64,000 nucleotides of DNA from RGIG2945 sp045540355 (lineage in GTDB: Bacteria > Bacillota > Clostridia > Oscillospirales > Acutalibacteraceae): NCBI GenBank assembly GCA_045540355.1, contig JAZQHB010000056.1:14094-78093 (forward strand), written 5' to 3'. Of this stretch, positions 34,094 to 43,476 are shown piece by piece. Each line of letters opens with the position of its first letter. The first letter of the stretch is position 1. The translations under genes were made by a program, and so were the position numbers. A model generated the notes under the pieces. The model did no database searches, was not told where the DNA came from, and was given only the letters and a program-made list of their open reading frames with translations.

Positions 34094-34738
34094 TTATACC
34101 TTGCTCAAAATATATTTATCAATTTCTTTTCTTGACGCTGCGGATAAATCAAGTATGTCCGTATATTCCTTTAACCTTTCAATATTACGCTTCGGATGAT
34201 TGAGGTATCTTTCGGAGATATCCTCTAATGAAAAATCATCACCAAGCTTCTTTTTCAGTTTGTTTCTGCGGCTGAAGCAATCGCAGATTGTTCTTTCGAG
34301 GTTATAGCCGTTAACACCCAAATCTTTTATTTTTATCTTCCCTGTTTTAAGCAGGCGCTCATCTTCTATGTAATAGACGGAGATAGAGATGCCGTCTATT
34401 TCTTTTCTCTTGTGATGCGACAAGCTTCTCGGAACAGCGAGAGTATATGAATCAGGTCTTTTATCAATCAGCTTATACATATATAACATAGTTGCTTCGG
34501 CAAAAACACCGTTGGGTATTTTATTGGCAATAAGCCGCATTTTGTGAGACTTGTCGGTTTTGCTTTTTTTATATACTCCACGGGCGTATCTTACGAGAAC
34601 ACCTGCACGGCAAAGGCTTGTCAGTTCCCGAACATCCTTTATGCCCGCTTTATACAATTCCTGTGTGGTGGCAAAGCCTTTTGAAAAATCGGCCTTTTCA
34701 AGCACACCTTCAAGTCTTTTTATATTTGATTCGCCCAT
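34094..34738 (-). CDS. AbiEi-type antitoxin/regulator without its toxin
   Basis: This 214-residue protein has an N-terminal winged-helix (GFATTQELYKAGIKDVRELTSLCRAGVLVRYARGVYKK, about 20-58), then the AbiEi antitoxin pattern (IPNGVFAEATMLYMYKLIDKRPDSYTLAVPRS...YYIEDERLLKTGKIKIKDLGVNGYNLERTICDCF). In type IV systems AbiEi represses its own operon and counters the nucleotidyltransferase AbiEii. No AbiEii gene follows here, so this is an orphan antitoxin or a regulator. Confidence 0.8.
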   Translation of the reverse strand: MGESNIKRLEGVLEKADFSKGFATTQELYKAGIKDVRELTSLCRAGVLVRYARGVYKKSKTDKSHKMRLIANKIPNGVFAEATMLYMYKLIDKRPDSYTLAVPRSLSHHKRKEIDGISISVYYIEDERLLKTGKIKIKDLGVNGYNLERTICDCFSRRNKLKKKLGDDFSLEDISERYLNHPKRNIERLKEYTDILDLSAASRKEIDKYILSKV

Positions 34739-35118
34739 ATTCTCACTCTTTCAATTAGAATCGTTTCTTTAAATTTTCTGTATTTTTAATGTAAACTATA
34801 AAGCTTTGATAGATAAACTCATTAGACTAACCTCCGCTTGTTTAATGTTTATAATATACGCTACTCACAAAAACTTTACAAGACAAAATCGCAATAATTT
34901 GCGATTTTATCTTGTAATTGTAGTATTAATACGCTTTGTGCGCTTTCACCGGCCATGAAGCCGAATCTTTGTACATTTCACGCGTTGACGTTACCCGTTG
35001 ACTCCTGGTACAATTATTCTGCAGAGGAAATATATCTTCTGTAATAAATTTTGGGAGTTGATTGATTTGTTTAGCCTTTTTAAATATGCCAAAATCATCT
35101 TTTATATGAAAAGGAGGT
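34739..35118 (-). promoter_or_regulatory. AbiEi-like gene promoter with 18-bp inverted-repeat operator
   Basis: The arms at 34876-34917 (TTACAAGACAAAATCGCA and its inverse, one mismatch) overlap a minus-strand -35 TTGTAA; a TATTAT -10 follows 17-20 bases on. AbiEi proteins bind inverted repeats in their own promoters. An SD-led eight-codon ORF (MSLSIKAL) lies between promoter and gene, at about 34825-34799. The right part carries the divergent promoter for the DUF6809 gene. Confidence 0.55.
34980..35014 (+). promoter_or_regulatory. Promoter of the DUF6809 gene with the shared 14-bp segment
   Basis: TTGACG (34985-34990), an 18-base spacer and TACAAT (35009-35014). ACGCGTTGACGTTA (34980-34993) is identical to the integrase promoter segment at 30869-30882. 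Confidence 0.7.
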
Positions 35119-35124
35119 ATGATA

Positions 35125-35388
35125 ATGCCTGGCTTTATTGAAGAATTTTATTACGGCAACATCGAGCCGCAGGAATACAGCGCAGAACTCAAAGCGAAAT
35201 TAAAGAAAAAGCAAAACGAACTGACTCAGATAGAAAAAGAACTTATGGGGAAATTGGCAGATGCCGATAAGGGGGTGTTTTCGGAATATGTAGACAAATA
35301 TCTTGCGTTCCTGACAACAAGCATCACGGATAGCTTTATCACCGGGTTCAGATTTGGTGCAAAATTTACATTAGATACATTTAAATAA
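35125..35388 (+). CDS. DUF6809 family protein
   Basis: This is an 87-residue protein opening MPGFIEEFYYGNIEPQE, a DUF6809-like beginning, followed by a charged helical region and a C-terminal DSFITGFRFGAKFTLDTF. I chose the ATG at 35125, eight bases after AAGGAGG; the ATG at 35119 is too close to the SD. Family members are small cytoplasmic proteins common in clostridial accessory DNA with no known activity. Its promoter shares a 14-bp segment with the integrase promoter. Confidence 0.75.
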   Translation: MPGFIEEFYYGNIEPQEYSAELKAKLKKKQNELTQIEKELMGKLADADKGVFSEYVDKYLAFLTTSITDSFITGFRFGAKFTLDTFK

Positions 35389-35534
35389 CAAAAGTATTTA
35401 ATTTCCATGTGCGTATTTTGTTCACGTAATGTTCCAAAAAACTTAGACAACCCGCGACGTGATTGTAACGTTCATATGTTATTATCCGTTTGTAAGGCAC
35501 AGAAGTGTCAAATATTAAATAGGAGTTGAAATAT

Positions 35535-36101
35535 TTGAAAAATCATCTTAAAGAAATCATTGCCGAAAACATTTCAAAGAAATATGGATTTGAGAAAGAA
35601 AAAATCCTGTGTTTCTTTGACAAAAATCCGTATGTCAACTGCATTTTTCCCTATGCCGTAATGACGGCAATTCAAAAAAGTCTTGGGGCATCATCTTTGA
35701 GCGATATTCTCACCGAGTATGAACGCAGTTATTATTTACTCGATGATGAACTTGAACCCGTGGCACTCCGCAAGAATGGGTTTGTTATCAGGGACAGCAG
35801 CTTTGCTAACCACGGAATTGAAGAGGGATATATAATCAAATATGATCCTGATGAAGTTTATTTCGGTGATTATCAGGCAATTGAACTGGACGGAGTTATT
35901 ATTCCGGCTTTTGTTACAAATGAAAGAGACGGAAAGTGCGAACTGTATTTTGAGGATGACGCATATCAACCTGTAACTGTTTTTACAGATAAAATCAGAT
36001 TTCTCGGCAAGCTTGTCGGATATCGTAGTCCCGATGAATTCTATTTCCGTGATTTTATTGAGGATGAATACGAAGATGATTACGACGAAACCGAGTATTA
36101 A
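35535..36101 (+). CDS. Unknown acidic protein
   Basis: This 188-residue protein begins with TTG nine bases after AGGAG (MKNHLKEIIAENISKKYGFE). The middle (GIEEGYIIKYDPDEVYFGDY, IIPAFVTNERDGKCELYFED) looks like a small beta-rich domain, and the end is very acidic (EDEYEDDYDETEY). There is no signal peptide or membrane segment. I do not recognise the family. It lies between the DUF6809 gene and the conserved lysA operon and has its own terminator, so it is probably the last gene of the accessory island. Confidence 0.65.
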   Translation: MKNHLKEIIAENISKKYGFEKEKILCFFDKNPYVNCIFPYAVMTAIQKSLGASSLSDILTEYERSYYLLDDELEPVALRKNGFVIRDSSFANHGIEEGYIIKYDPDEVYFGDYQAIELDGVIIPAFVTNERDGKCELYFEDDAYQPVTVFTDKIRFLGKLVGYRSPDEFYFRDFIEDEYEDDYDETEY

Positions 36102-36106
36102 ACACC

Positions 36107-36144
36107 AAGCCCGCAGGTTTTTGCCTGCGGGCTTGTGTTTTGTG
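36107..36144 (+). terminator. Strong terminator at the island edge
   Basis: AAGCCCGCAGG pairs with CCTGCGGGCTT across a loop of T and G, followed by GTGTTTTGTG. It ends transcription of the gene at 35535-36101. Confidence 0.8.
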
Positions 36145-36183
36145 TAGTTGTTATTCTGAGCTAAAACAAGCTATCGATTTTGT

Positions 36184-36210
36184 AAAAAACATAGAAATTG
36201 ATATTTCTAC
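36184..36210 (-). terminator. Weak terminator of the purC-lysA operon
   Basis: On the minus strand TAGAAAT pairs with ATTTCTA, followed by TG and six Ts, 45 bases after the lysA stop. Confidence 0.6.
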
Positions 36211-36253
36211 AAAAATTTTTGAGTATCATTTTGCAAAAACCGTCATATATAGT

Positions 36254-37555
36254 TTATATCAAATCATTATTTATGATATCGTCATATGTTTCCCTTTTGA
36301 CTATAATCTTCTTTTCCTCACCTCTTATTGCAACAATAGGCGGGCGAGGATTTCTGTTATAATTGCTCGCCATAGAATAGTTATAAGCACCCGTTGCAAG
36401 AACAGCAAGCGTATCTCCCACTTTGATTTCGGGCATAAGTATGTTTTCCTGAATCAAATCTCCCGATTCACAGCACTTACCTGCAACCGTAACGGGAGCC
36501 ACCGGCTTTGCCGCAGCATTGTTTGCCAAAACAACGGAATATTTTGACCCATAAAGAATGTATCGCGGGTTATCTCCCATTCCGCCGTCAACCGACACAT
36601 AAGTTCTCACATTCTCGATTTCTTTTATACTGCCGACTGTATACAATGTTATTCCGGCAGGAGCAACAATGGAGCGACCGGGTTCAAAGACCAGAAACGG
36701 GAGTTCAACATTCTTTTCCATTGCAAGTGATTTTACGGTTTCCGCGACTTTACCGATATATTCCGAAGGAGTAAGTGGGTCATCGTCAGATGTGTATTTT
36801 ATACCAAACCCGCCGCCGAGATTAAGAATATTAACCTTCAGCGAAAGCTTATCTTGTAATTCAACAATAAAATTCATCATTACGCTTGCGGCTTCACAGA
36901 AGGGTTCAACATCAAATATCTGCGAGCCGATATGACAATGAACTCCGTCAACTTTAATGTTGCTAAGAGTAGTTGCATATTCATAAATTTTGAAAGCTTC
37001 TCCGTTTTCAAGAGCTACACCGAATTTTGAATCAATCTGCCCCGTTTTTATAAAATCATGGGTATGGGCATCAATACCAGGCTTTATTCTGAACAGTATC
37101 TTTTGAACGAAATTTTTCTCTCTTGCAATTTCATTAATCAGTTCAAGCTCTTCCTTATTATCGACAACAAAATGTCCGACACCGAAGCTAATTGCAAGCT
37201 CGATTTCATCATGGGTTTTGTTGTTACCGTGAAAAAACACTTTTTCCATAGGGAATCCCGCTTTGAAGAGAGTATAAATTTCTCCTCCCGAAACAGCATC
37301 AGCCCCCAGCCCTTCATCGGCAGCAAGTTTTGAAGTATACATTGTGCATAAAGCCTTGCTTGCAAAAAGGATAAGTCCGTTTCCGTCATAATGATATTCA
37401 AGAGCAGTTTTATATTCACGGCAATTTCTTCTCATTAAATCCTCATCAAGAACATAAAGCGGTGTTCCGAATTCTTTCGCAAGTTCAACGGTATCGTGAC
37501 ATCCTACGGTCAAATGGTTATTTGCGTTAACAGACAAATTATCTGAATTAAACAT
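36254..37555 (-). CDS. lysA: Diaminopimelate decarboxylase
   Basis: This 433-residue PLP enzyme converts meso-diaminopimelate to lysine. The PLP lysine lies in LFASKALCTMYTSK (near residue 65), with HCHIGSQI, the phosphate-binding GGGFGIKY, EPGRSIVA and the catalytic Cys in CCESGDLI. It is the last gene of the 12-gene purC operon, 18 bases after nadE. With dapF and dapL it completes the LL-aminotransferase lysine route. There is no lysine riboswitch in the gap. Confidence 0.93.
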   Translation of the reverse strand: MFNSDNLSVNANNHLTVGCHDTVELAKEFGTPLYVLDEDLMRRNCREYKTALEYHYDGNGLILFASKALCTMYTSKLAADEGLGADAVSGGEIYTLFKAGFPMEKVFFHGNNKTHDEIELAISFGVGHFVVDNKEELELINEIAREKNFVQKILFRIKPGIDAHTHDFIKTGQIDSKFGVALENGEAFKIYEYATTLSNIKVDGVHCHIGSQIFDVEPFCEAASVMMNFIVELQDKLSLKVNILNLGGGFGIKYTSDDDPLTPSEYIGKVAETVKSLAMEKNVELPFLVFEPGRSIVAPAGITLYTVGSIKEIENVRTYVSVDGGMGDNPRYILYGSKYSVVLANNAAAKPVAPVTVAGKCCESGDLIQENILMPEIKVGDTLAVLATGAYNYSMASNYNRNPRPPIVAIRGEEKKIIVKRETYDDIINNDLI

Positions 37556-37573
37556 TTCGGCAATCCTTCTCTT

Positions 37574-38302
37574 TCATTTCTTAAATGTAATTATCCCTTT
37601 TCTCTTATGCTCGCTTAGCTTATGCATATGCTCAATTATTTTTCGTTTATCCTCTGCAATATTTTCACCTGAGAGAAAAGAGTCAAGTTCTGCATAGGTT
37701 ACTCCCATTTCTTCTTCATCTGTCTGACCGTCAAACAGTGCTGCTGAAGGAGCTTTTTCTATTATGCGTTTGGGTGCATCAAGAAAACGGAGAAAATCAT
37801 ATATTTCGGTAACAGTCAGGTCTGCAATGGGGTTAAAATCGTGAGCACCGTCACCCCATTTTGTGAAATATCCAACATAGGCTTCACTCTTGTTTCCCGT
37901 TCCTGCAACAAGCCTGTTTTCAGCAGCTGCAACAGAATACAATGTCAACATACGGATTCGGGGTGCCATATTCGCAAGTGCAGATTCATTTAATTCCGTT
38001 ACATCCGTAATACTCGCAATTTCCGCTTCCTTCACGGGAGTCAAGTCAACCGTTCTGGTTTCGATTTCGTATTTCTCTGCAACGGTTTCGGCATCGACGG
38101 TATCTTCATCATAATTTCTTTTTGAGGTGCACGGCATAATAATGCCTACCGTGTTATCACAGGCAGCTTTACAAAGAATACCGACCAAGGCAGAATCTTT
38201 GCCACCGCTGTTTCCGTAAACAATTCCCTTTGCGCCGCTTTGAGACAAAACGGATTTTATGAATTCAACTCTGTTTTCAAATTCTTTTTTATAATCACGC
38301 AT
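37574..38302 (-). CDS. nadE: Ammonia-dependent NAD synthetase
   Basis: This 242-residue protein has the N-type PP-loop VYGNSGGKDSALVGI (near residue 30) and no nitrilase/glutaminase domain, so it uses free ammonia to amidate deamido-NAD. I chose the ATG at 38302; a TTG at 38308, directly after the dapL stop, is an alternative. It sits between dapL and lysA, consistent with an operon that gathers ammonia- and glutamine-using enzymes. Confidence 0.92.
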   Translation of the reverse strand: MRDYKKEFENRVEFIKSVLSQSGAKGIVYGNSGGKDSALVGILCKAACDNTVGIIMPCTSKRNYDEDTVDAETVAEKYEIETRTVDLTPVKEAEIASITDVTELNESALANMAPRIRMLTLYSVAAAENRLVAGTGNKSEAYVGYFTKWGDGAHDFNPIADLTVTEIYDFLRFLDAPKRIIEKAPSAALFDGQTDEEEMGVTYAELDSFLSGENIAEDKRKIIEHMHKLSEHKRKGIITFKK

Positions 38303-38308
38303 TTCCAA

Positions 38309-39496
38309 TTACTTCTTTCCGAGCAGCTTCACCAGACGGCGGGCTGCTTCTTTTGTATCTTCGGGGCTTCCGAAGGTTGAAAATCTGAAATACCCTTCGC
38401 CGCAGGCACCAAAGCCTTCACCCGGAGTACCGACAACCTGAACCTCATTGAGAAGATAATCAAAGAACTCCCAACTACCCATACCGTTCGGGCACTTAAG
38501 CCAGATATACGGCGCATTTTTGCCGCCTGTATACCAAATACCAAGCTCGTCAAGAGCTTCTGTCAGCACCTTTGCATTGTTCTTATATATTTGAATATTG
38601 TTGTGGATTTGCTCCTGTCCTTCGGGAGTGAATACTGCTGCTCCGCCTTTTTGAATAATGTAGGATACACCGTTTGTTTTGGTTGTACGGTTTCTTACCC
38701 ACATCCCATTAAGGCTCATACCATTTCTTATAAGCCGTTTCGGAATAACTGTATAACCAAGCCTTGTTCCCGTAAAACCTGCCGTTTTTGAAAGTGAGCA
38801 TATTTCTATTGCACAGGTTTCAGCACCGTCAAGTTCAAAGATACTGTGAGGCAGTGATTCGTCCTCAATAAAAGCTTCGTAGGCCGCATCAAAAAGAATT
38901 ACCGAGCCTTTTTCATTCGCAAAATCAACCCATGCCTGAAGCTGATTTCGGCTGAACACCGCTCCGGTAGGATTATTGGGAGAGCAGATATAAATAATGT
39001 CGGCAACTGTGCTTTCATCGGGTTCGGGAAGAAATCCGTTTTCTTCACCTGATGCAAGATGAATTATGTTTCTGCCTGCCATAATATTTGCATCAACATA
39101 GGCAGGATATGCAGGCTCAATCACAAGAGCCGAGCTGTCCTTGTCAAAAAGATCAAGGATATCACCAAGCTCGTCGCTTGCTCCGCTTGAAACAAACACC
39201 TCATCAGCAGAAACATTTACTCCGTTTACGGCATAATAATCTGCAATCGCTTTACGCAGAAACGGTGCACCGCATTCAGGCATATAGCCTTGAAAATTTT
39301 CTTTTACCGCCTGATCGTCAACAGCTTCGTGTAAAGCATTTATAACCGCATCGCAAAGCGGGAGAGAAACATCGCCGATACCCATTCGGTAAAGATGCTT
39401 ATCGGGATTTGCTTCAAGATATGCCTTCGTTTTTTGAGCTATGTTATAGAAAAGATAAGAATCCTTCAAGTTGGCATAATTTGTATTCGGTGTCAT
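38309..39496 (-). CDS. dapL: LL-diaminopimelate aminotransferase
   Basis: This 395-residue class I PLP aminotransferase has the PLP-lysine motif SLSKTAGFTGTRLGYTV (near residue 232) and YICSPNNPTGAVF. DapL converts tetrahydrodipicolinate directly to LL-diaminopimelate using glutamate, bypassing acylated intermediates. The start ATG overlaps the dapF stop (TGATG). Its presence beside dapF and lysA, with no dapD/dapE here, supports the DapL route in this organism. Confidence 0.92.
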   Translation of the reverse strand: MTPNTNYANLKDSYLFYNIAQKTKAYLEANPDKHLYRMGIGDVSLPLCDAVINALHEAVDDQAVKENFQGYMPECGAPFLRKAIADYYAVNGVNVSADEVFVSSGASDELGDILDLFDKDSSALVIEPAYPAYVDANIMAGRNIIHLASGEENGFLPEPDESTVADIIYICSPNNPTGAVFSRNQLQAWVDFANEKGSVILFDAAYEAFIEDESLPHSIFELDGAETCAIEICSLSKTAGFTGTRLGYTVIPKRLIRNGMSLNGMWVRNRTTKTNGVSYIIQKGGAAVFTPEGQEQIHNNIQIYKNNAKVLTEALDELGIWYTGGKNAPYIWLKCPNGMGSWEFFDYLLNEVQVVGTPGEGFGACGEGYFRFSTFGSPEDTKEAARRLVKLLGKK

Positions 39497-40284
39497 CACA
39501 TATCAACCTCACATTCACAAACTGTTTTTGCAGGACCTGTCATCATAACGGTTTTATCGGGCAACATTTTTACACTAAGATCACCGCCGTCAAGCTTAAC
39601 GGTCACCAACTCATTTTCACGGCAATATCCCATTGCAACTGCCGCCGCAACACTTGCGCAGGAGCCTGTGCCGCAAGCCATTGTTATGCCGCTGCCACGC
39701 TCCCACACTCTCATTCTCAATGTCAGGCTGTCAATCACCTGAACGAATTCAACATTAACTCCGTCGGGGAAAAATTCGTGATGTTCAAGAGCTGCACCGA
39801 GAGTTGTGAGCGGTGCATTTTCCGCATCCTTAACAAAAATAACGGCATGCGGATTTCCCATGGATACCGGAAGAAGTGTAACTTCCCGATTAAGTGCTTC
39901 AAGAGTAACAGACTTGTTTACTTTGCTCTTACCCATATCAACGGTTGCATATACTGCCTTACCTCCAACCGTTTTTAAATCCAGCGTTTTGATGCCGGAA
40001 AGAGTTTCAACAGTCAGGTGAGTTTTGTCGGTATACCCTTTATCAAAAACGTATTTACCGACACAGCGTATACCGTTGCCGCACATTTTTGCTTCGCTGC
40101 CGTCAGCATTGAAAATACGCATTTTAAAATCCGCACAATCTGACGGAGTAATAAGAATAATACCGTCAGAACCGATTCCGAAATGACGCTCCGAAAGTTT
40201 TATTGACACATCGGCAGGTTTTTCTATTTCTCCGTAATGATACAGATAATCGTTGCCTAAGCCGTGCATTTTGGTAAAACGCAT
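39496..40284 (-). CDS. dapF: Diaminopimelate epimerase
   Basis: This 262-residue enzyme converts LL- to meso-diaminopimelate with two catalytic cysteines, visible in MCGNGIRCVGKY and ACGTGSCAS. The N-terminal MRFTKMHGLGNDY is diagnostic. It lies 12 bases after carB and overlaps dapL, linking peptidoglycan and lysine precursor synthesis to the nucleotide genes. No defects are seen. Confidence 0.94.
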   Translation of the reverse strand: MRFTKMHGLGNDYLYHYGEIEKPADVSIKLSERHFGIGSDGIILITPSDCADFKMRIFNADGSEAKMCGNGIRCVGKYVFDKGYTDKTHLTVETLSGIKTLDLKTVGGKAVYATVDMGKSKVNKSVTLEALNREVTLLPVSMGNPHAVIFVKDAENAPLTTLGAALEHHEFFPDGVNVEFVQVIDSLTLRMRVWERGSGITMACGTGSCASVAAAVAMGYCRENELVTVKLDGGDLSVKMLPDKTVMMTGPAKTVCECEVDM

Positions 40285-40296
40285 AATAATTCCTCC

Positions 40297-43200
40297 TTAA
40301 GAGTCTATTGTTGATATGCTGAATGTTGTTTCTTCAAGAACATCGAGAAGGACCTTAACCGTATCAAGAGAAGTAAGCATTGTGATGTTGTTTTGGCTCG
40401 CACAGCGTCGGATTGCCACACCGTCCTCATAGTGAACACCCGAAAGCACGGCACGGGTGTTTATAACATAGCTGACATATCCCGCCTTAATAGAGTCAAG
40501 AATTTCTGAACTTCCCTCACTCGGCTTGCCTCTTGAGCGTGTTCTTATTCCGTTTGATTTAAGAAATTCCGCCGTCATGCTCGTTGCTTCAATATTAAAG
40601 CCCATATCGTAAAATCTTCTTACAAGAGGCAAAGCTTCTTCCTTATCTTCATCGGCAAGTGTTACAATAACCGTTCCGTAATTCTGAAGCTTCATTCCCG
40701 ATGCGGTCATTGCTTTATACATCGCACGGTGGAGCTTTTTATCGTAGCCGATTGCTTCACCTGTTGATTTCATTTCGGGCGAAAGATAAGCATCCATGCC
40801 GTTAAGCTTTGAGAATGAAAAAGCAGGAACTTTAACATAAAAACATTCTTTTTCTTTTGGATAAATTTCCGTAATTCTCTGCTCTTCAAGGCTTTTACCG
40901 AGAATTGCATAGGTTGCAATATCCGCAAGACTGAAACCCGTTGCTTTTGAAAGAAACGGAACTGTTCTTGACGAACGTGGGTTAACTTCGATGATATAAA
41001 CATTCTCGTTTTCATCAACAATAAACTGAATGTTGAAAAGGCCGATAATTCCGATACCTAATCCAAGTTTTTCAGTATATTCAAGAATAGTGTCTTTAAC
41101 CCTTTGAGAAATGCTGAAAGAGGGATAAACACTTATTGAGTCACCGGAATGGATGCCTGTTCTTTCAACAAGCTCCATTATTCCCGGAACAAAAACTTTT
41201 TTTCCGTCGCAGACAGCATCAATCTCAACCTCTTTGCCTCTGATATATCTATCAACAAGCACGGGCTTATCCTCATCAATCTCAACGGCGGTTTTCAAGT
41301 AATGGCGCAGATGCTCTTCCTTCGCCACAATCTGCATAGCTCTGCCACCAAGAACAAAGCTGGGTCTTACAAGCACGGGATAACCGATTTCTTCAGCCGC
41401 TCGTATGCCCGCTTCGATGTTTGTGACTGCCCGACCATTGGGCTGAGGAATCTCAAGCTCCGAAAGCAATTTTTCAAATGCATCTCTGTTTTCCGCTTTT
41501 TCAATGGCCTCGCAGTTTGTTCCGATAATATTCACGCCTCTGTCACGGAGAGGCTGAGCAAGGTTGATTGCTGTCTGACCGCCGAGAGTTGCGATAATGC
41601 CCATCGGCTTTTCAAGCTCGATGACATTCATAACATCTTCAACGCAAAGCGGTTCAAAATAGAGCTTATCGGAGCAGGTGTAATCGGTTGAAACGGTTTC
41701 AGGGTTGTTGTTAATGATTATTGCTTCATAGCCGGCCGCTTTTATGGTTTTGACTGCGTGAACGGTTGAATAATCAAACTCAACACCCTGACCTATTCGG
41801 ATAGGTCCCGAGCCGAGAACAATAACCTTTTTATTGTCGGATACGACCGACTCATTTTCTTCCTCGTAGGTTGAATAAAAATAAGGAACATAGCTGTCAA
41901 ATTCCGAAGCACAGGTATCAATCATCTTATAGACAGGAATTATCCTTGCATATTTTCTGATTTTAAATATTTCAGTTTCGCTCAAATTCCACAGTTTTGC
42001 GATTTCTCTGTCAGAAAAGCCCGTTTTCTTTGCAACACGTAAAACATCCATGTTAAAAGGGTTGGTTTTGATTTCGGTTTCTTTATCAATAATGTTTTTT
42101 AACTTGTTGATAAAGAGAACATCAATTCCCGATGCCTGTGCAATTTTTTCTTTGCTGCAGCCGATACGCAAAAGCTCGGCAATGGCATAGATTCTGTCAT
42201 CCGTTCCGACTTTAATATATTCGGTAAGCTCATCTTCGCTCATTCCGTCAAACCTTTTGTTTTCAAGGTGATACAAACCGATTTCAAGCGAGCGTATTGC
42301 TTTTAACAAGCTTTCCTCTATTGTTCTGCCTATGCTCATAACTTCACCCGTTGCCTTCATCTGAGTACCGAGAGAATTGTTGGCATCTGCAAACTTATCA
42401 AACGGAAAACGGGGCATTTTTGTTACAACATAGTCAAGAGTCGGTTCGAATGACGCCGGTGTGTTTGCAATTCTTATTTCATCAAGCGTCATTCCTATTC
42501 CGATTTTGGCAGACACCCTTGCAATCGGATATCCGCTTGCCTTTGAAGCAAGAGCTGATGAGCGTGATACTCTGGGGTTGACCTCAATCAAATAATATTG
42601 AAACGATTTGGGGTCAAGTGCAAACTGAACATTACAGCCTCCCTCAATTTCAAGTGCACGGATTATTTTGAGAGCACTGTCGCGCAGCATATGATATTCT
42701 TTGTTTGTAAGTGTTTGTGACGGACATACAACGATTGAGTCTCCTGTGTGAATTCCGACGGGGTCAATATTTTCCATATTACAGATGGTTATTGCCGTGT
42801 CGTTGCTGTCACGCATAACTTCATATTCGATTTCTTTATAGCCTTTGATGCTCTTTTCAATCAGCACCTGACTGACAGGAGAAAGAGAAAGAGCATGTTT
42901 CATAAGAGGAACAAATTCATCCTCATTATCGGCAAATCCGCCACCTGTACCGCCCAAAGTGAATGCAGGACGAAGAACAACCGGATAACCGATTTCTTCT
43001 GCGACCTTCAGACCTTCTTCAACCGAATTTGCAATATCTGACGGAAGCACGGGTTCACCCAGACTTTCGCAGAGTTTTTTGAACATTTCACGGTCTTCAG
43101 CTCTTTCAATGCTTTCGCTCTTTGTACCGAGAAGCTCAACACGGCACTCGGCAAGAACTCCTTTTTTTTCAAGCTGCATTGCAATGTTAAGACCTGTCTG

Positions 43201-43476
43201 ACCGCCTATTCCGGGCAGAACGGCATCGGGTCTTTCGTAGCGGATAATTTTAGCAACATACTCAAGTGTCAGCGGCTCCATATAGACCTTGTCCGCAACT
43301 GTTGTGTCGGTCATAATGGTTGCGGGATTGGAATTGCAAAGAATAACCTCATAGCCTTCTTCTTTAAGTGCAAGGCAAGCCTGAGTGCCTGCATAGTCAA
43401 ATTCTGCCGCCTGCCCGATAACAATAGGTCCTGAACCGATTACAAGAACCTTTTTAATATCCGTTCTTTTAGGCAT
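40297..43476 (-). CDS. carB: Carbamoyl-phosphate synthase large subunit
   Basis: This 1059-residue protein contains two ATP-grasp halves (ALKEEGYEVILCNSNP near 30 and IKAAGYEAIIINNNPETVS near 580) and a C-terminal allosteric domain. It uses ammonia delivered by CarA to make carbamoyl phosphate for pyrimidines and arginine. It has the normal full length. It overlaps carA by eight bases, so translation is coupled. Confidence 0.95.
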   Translation of the reverse strand: MPKRTDIKKVLVIGSGPIVIGQAAEFDYAGTQACLALKEEGYEVILCNSNPATIMTDTTVADKVYMEPLTLEYVAKIIRYERPDAVLPGIGGQTGLNIAMQLEKKGVLAECRVELLGTKSESIERAEDREMFKKLCESLGEPVLPSDIANSVEEGLKVAEEIGYPVVLRPAFTLGGTGGGFADNEDEFVPLMKHALSLSPVSQVLIEKSIKGYKEIEYEVMRDSNDTAITICNMENIDPVGIHTGDSIVVCPSQTLTNKEYHMLRDSALKIIRALEIEGGCNVQFALDPKSFQYYLIEVNPRVSRSSALASKASGYPIARVSAKIGIGMTLDEIRIANTPASFEPTLDYVVTKMPRFPFDKFADANNSLGTQMKATGEVMSIGRTIEESLLKAIRSLEIGLYHLENKRFDGMSEDELTEYIKVGTDDRIYAIAELLRIGCSKEKIAQASGIDVLFINKLKNIIDKETEIKTNPFNMDVLRVAKKTGFSDREIAKLWNLSETEIFKIRKYARIIPVYKMIDTCASEFDSYVPYFYSTYEEENESVVSDNKKVIVLGSGPIRIGQGVEFDYSTVHAVKTIKAAGYEAIIINNNPETVSTDYTCSDKLYFEPLCVEDVMNVIELEKPMGIIATLGGQTAINLAQPLRDRGVNIIGTNCEAIEKAENRDAFEKLLSELEIPQPNGRAVTNIEAGIRAAEEIGYPVLVRPSFVLGGRAMQIVAKEEHLRHYLKTAVEIDEDKPVLVDRYIRGKEVEIDAVCDGKKVFVPGIMELVERTGIHSGDSISVYPSFSISQRVKDTILEYTEKLGLGIGIIGLFNIQFIVDENENVYIIEVNPRSSRTVPFLSKATGFSLADIATYAILGKSLEEQRITEIYPKEKECFYVKVPAFSFSKLNGMDAYLSPEMKSTGEAIGYDKKLHRAMYKAMTASGMKLQNYGTVIVTLADEDKEEALPLVRRFYDMGFNIEATSMTAEFLKSNGIRTRSRGKPSEGSSEILDSIKAGYVSYVINTRAVLSGVHYEDGVAIRRCASQNNITMLTSLDTVKVLLDVLEETTFSISTIDS

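Noticed and set aside
36140..36547. Plus-strand ORF after the island terminator
   Set aside because: Starts in the terminator region and runs antisense into lysA; no SD and no recognisable protein.
37556..37573. Lysine riboswitch before lysA
   Set aside because: The gap is 18 bases or less; no room for the element.
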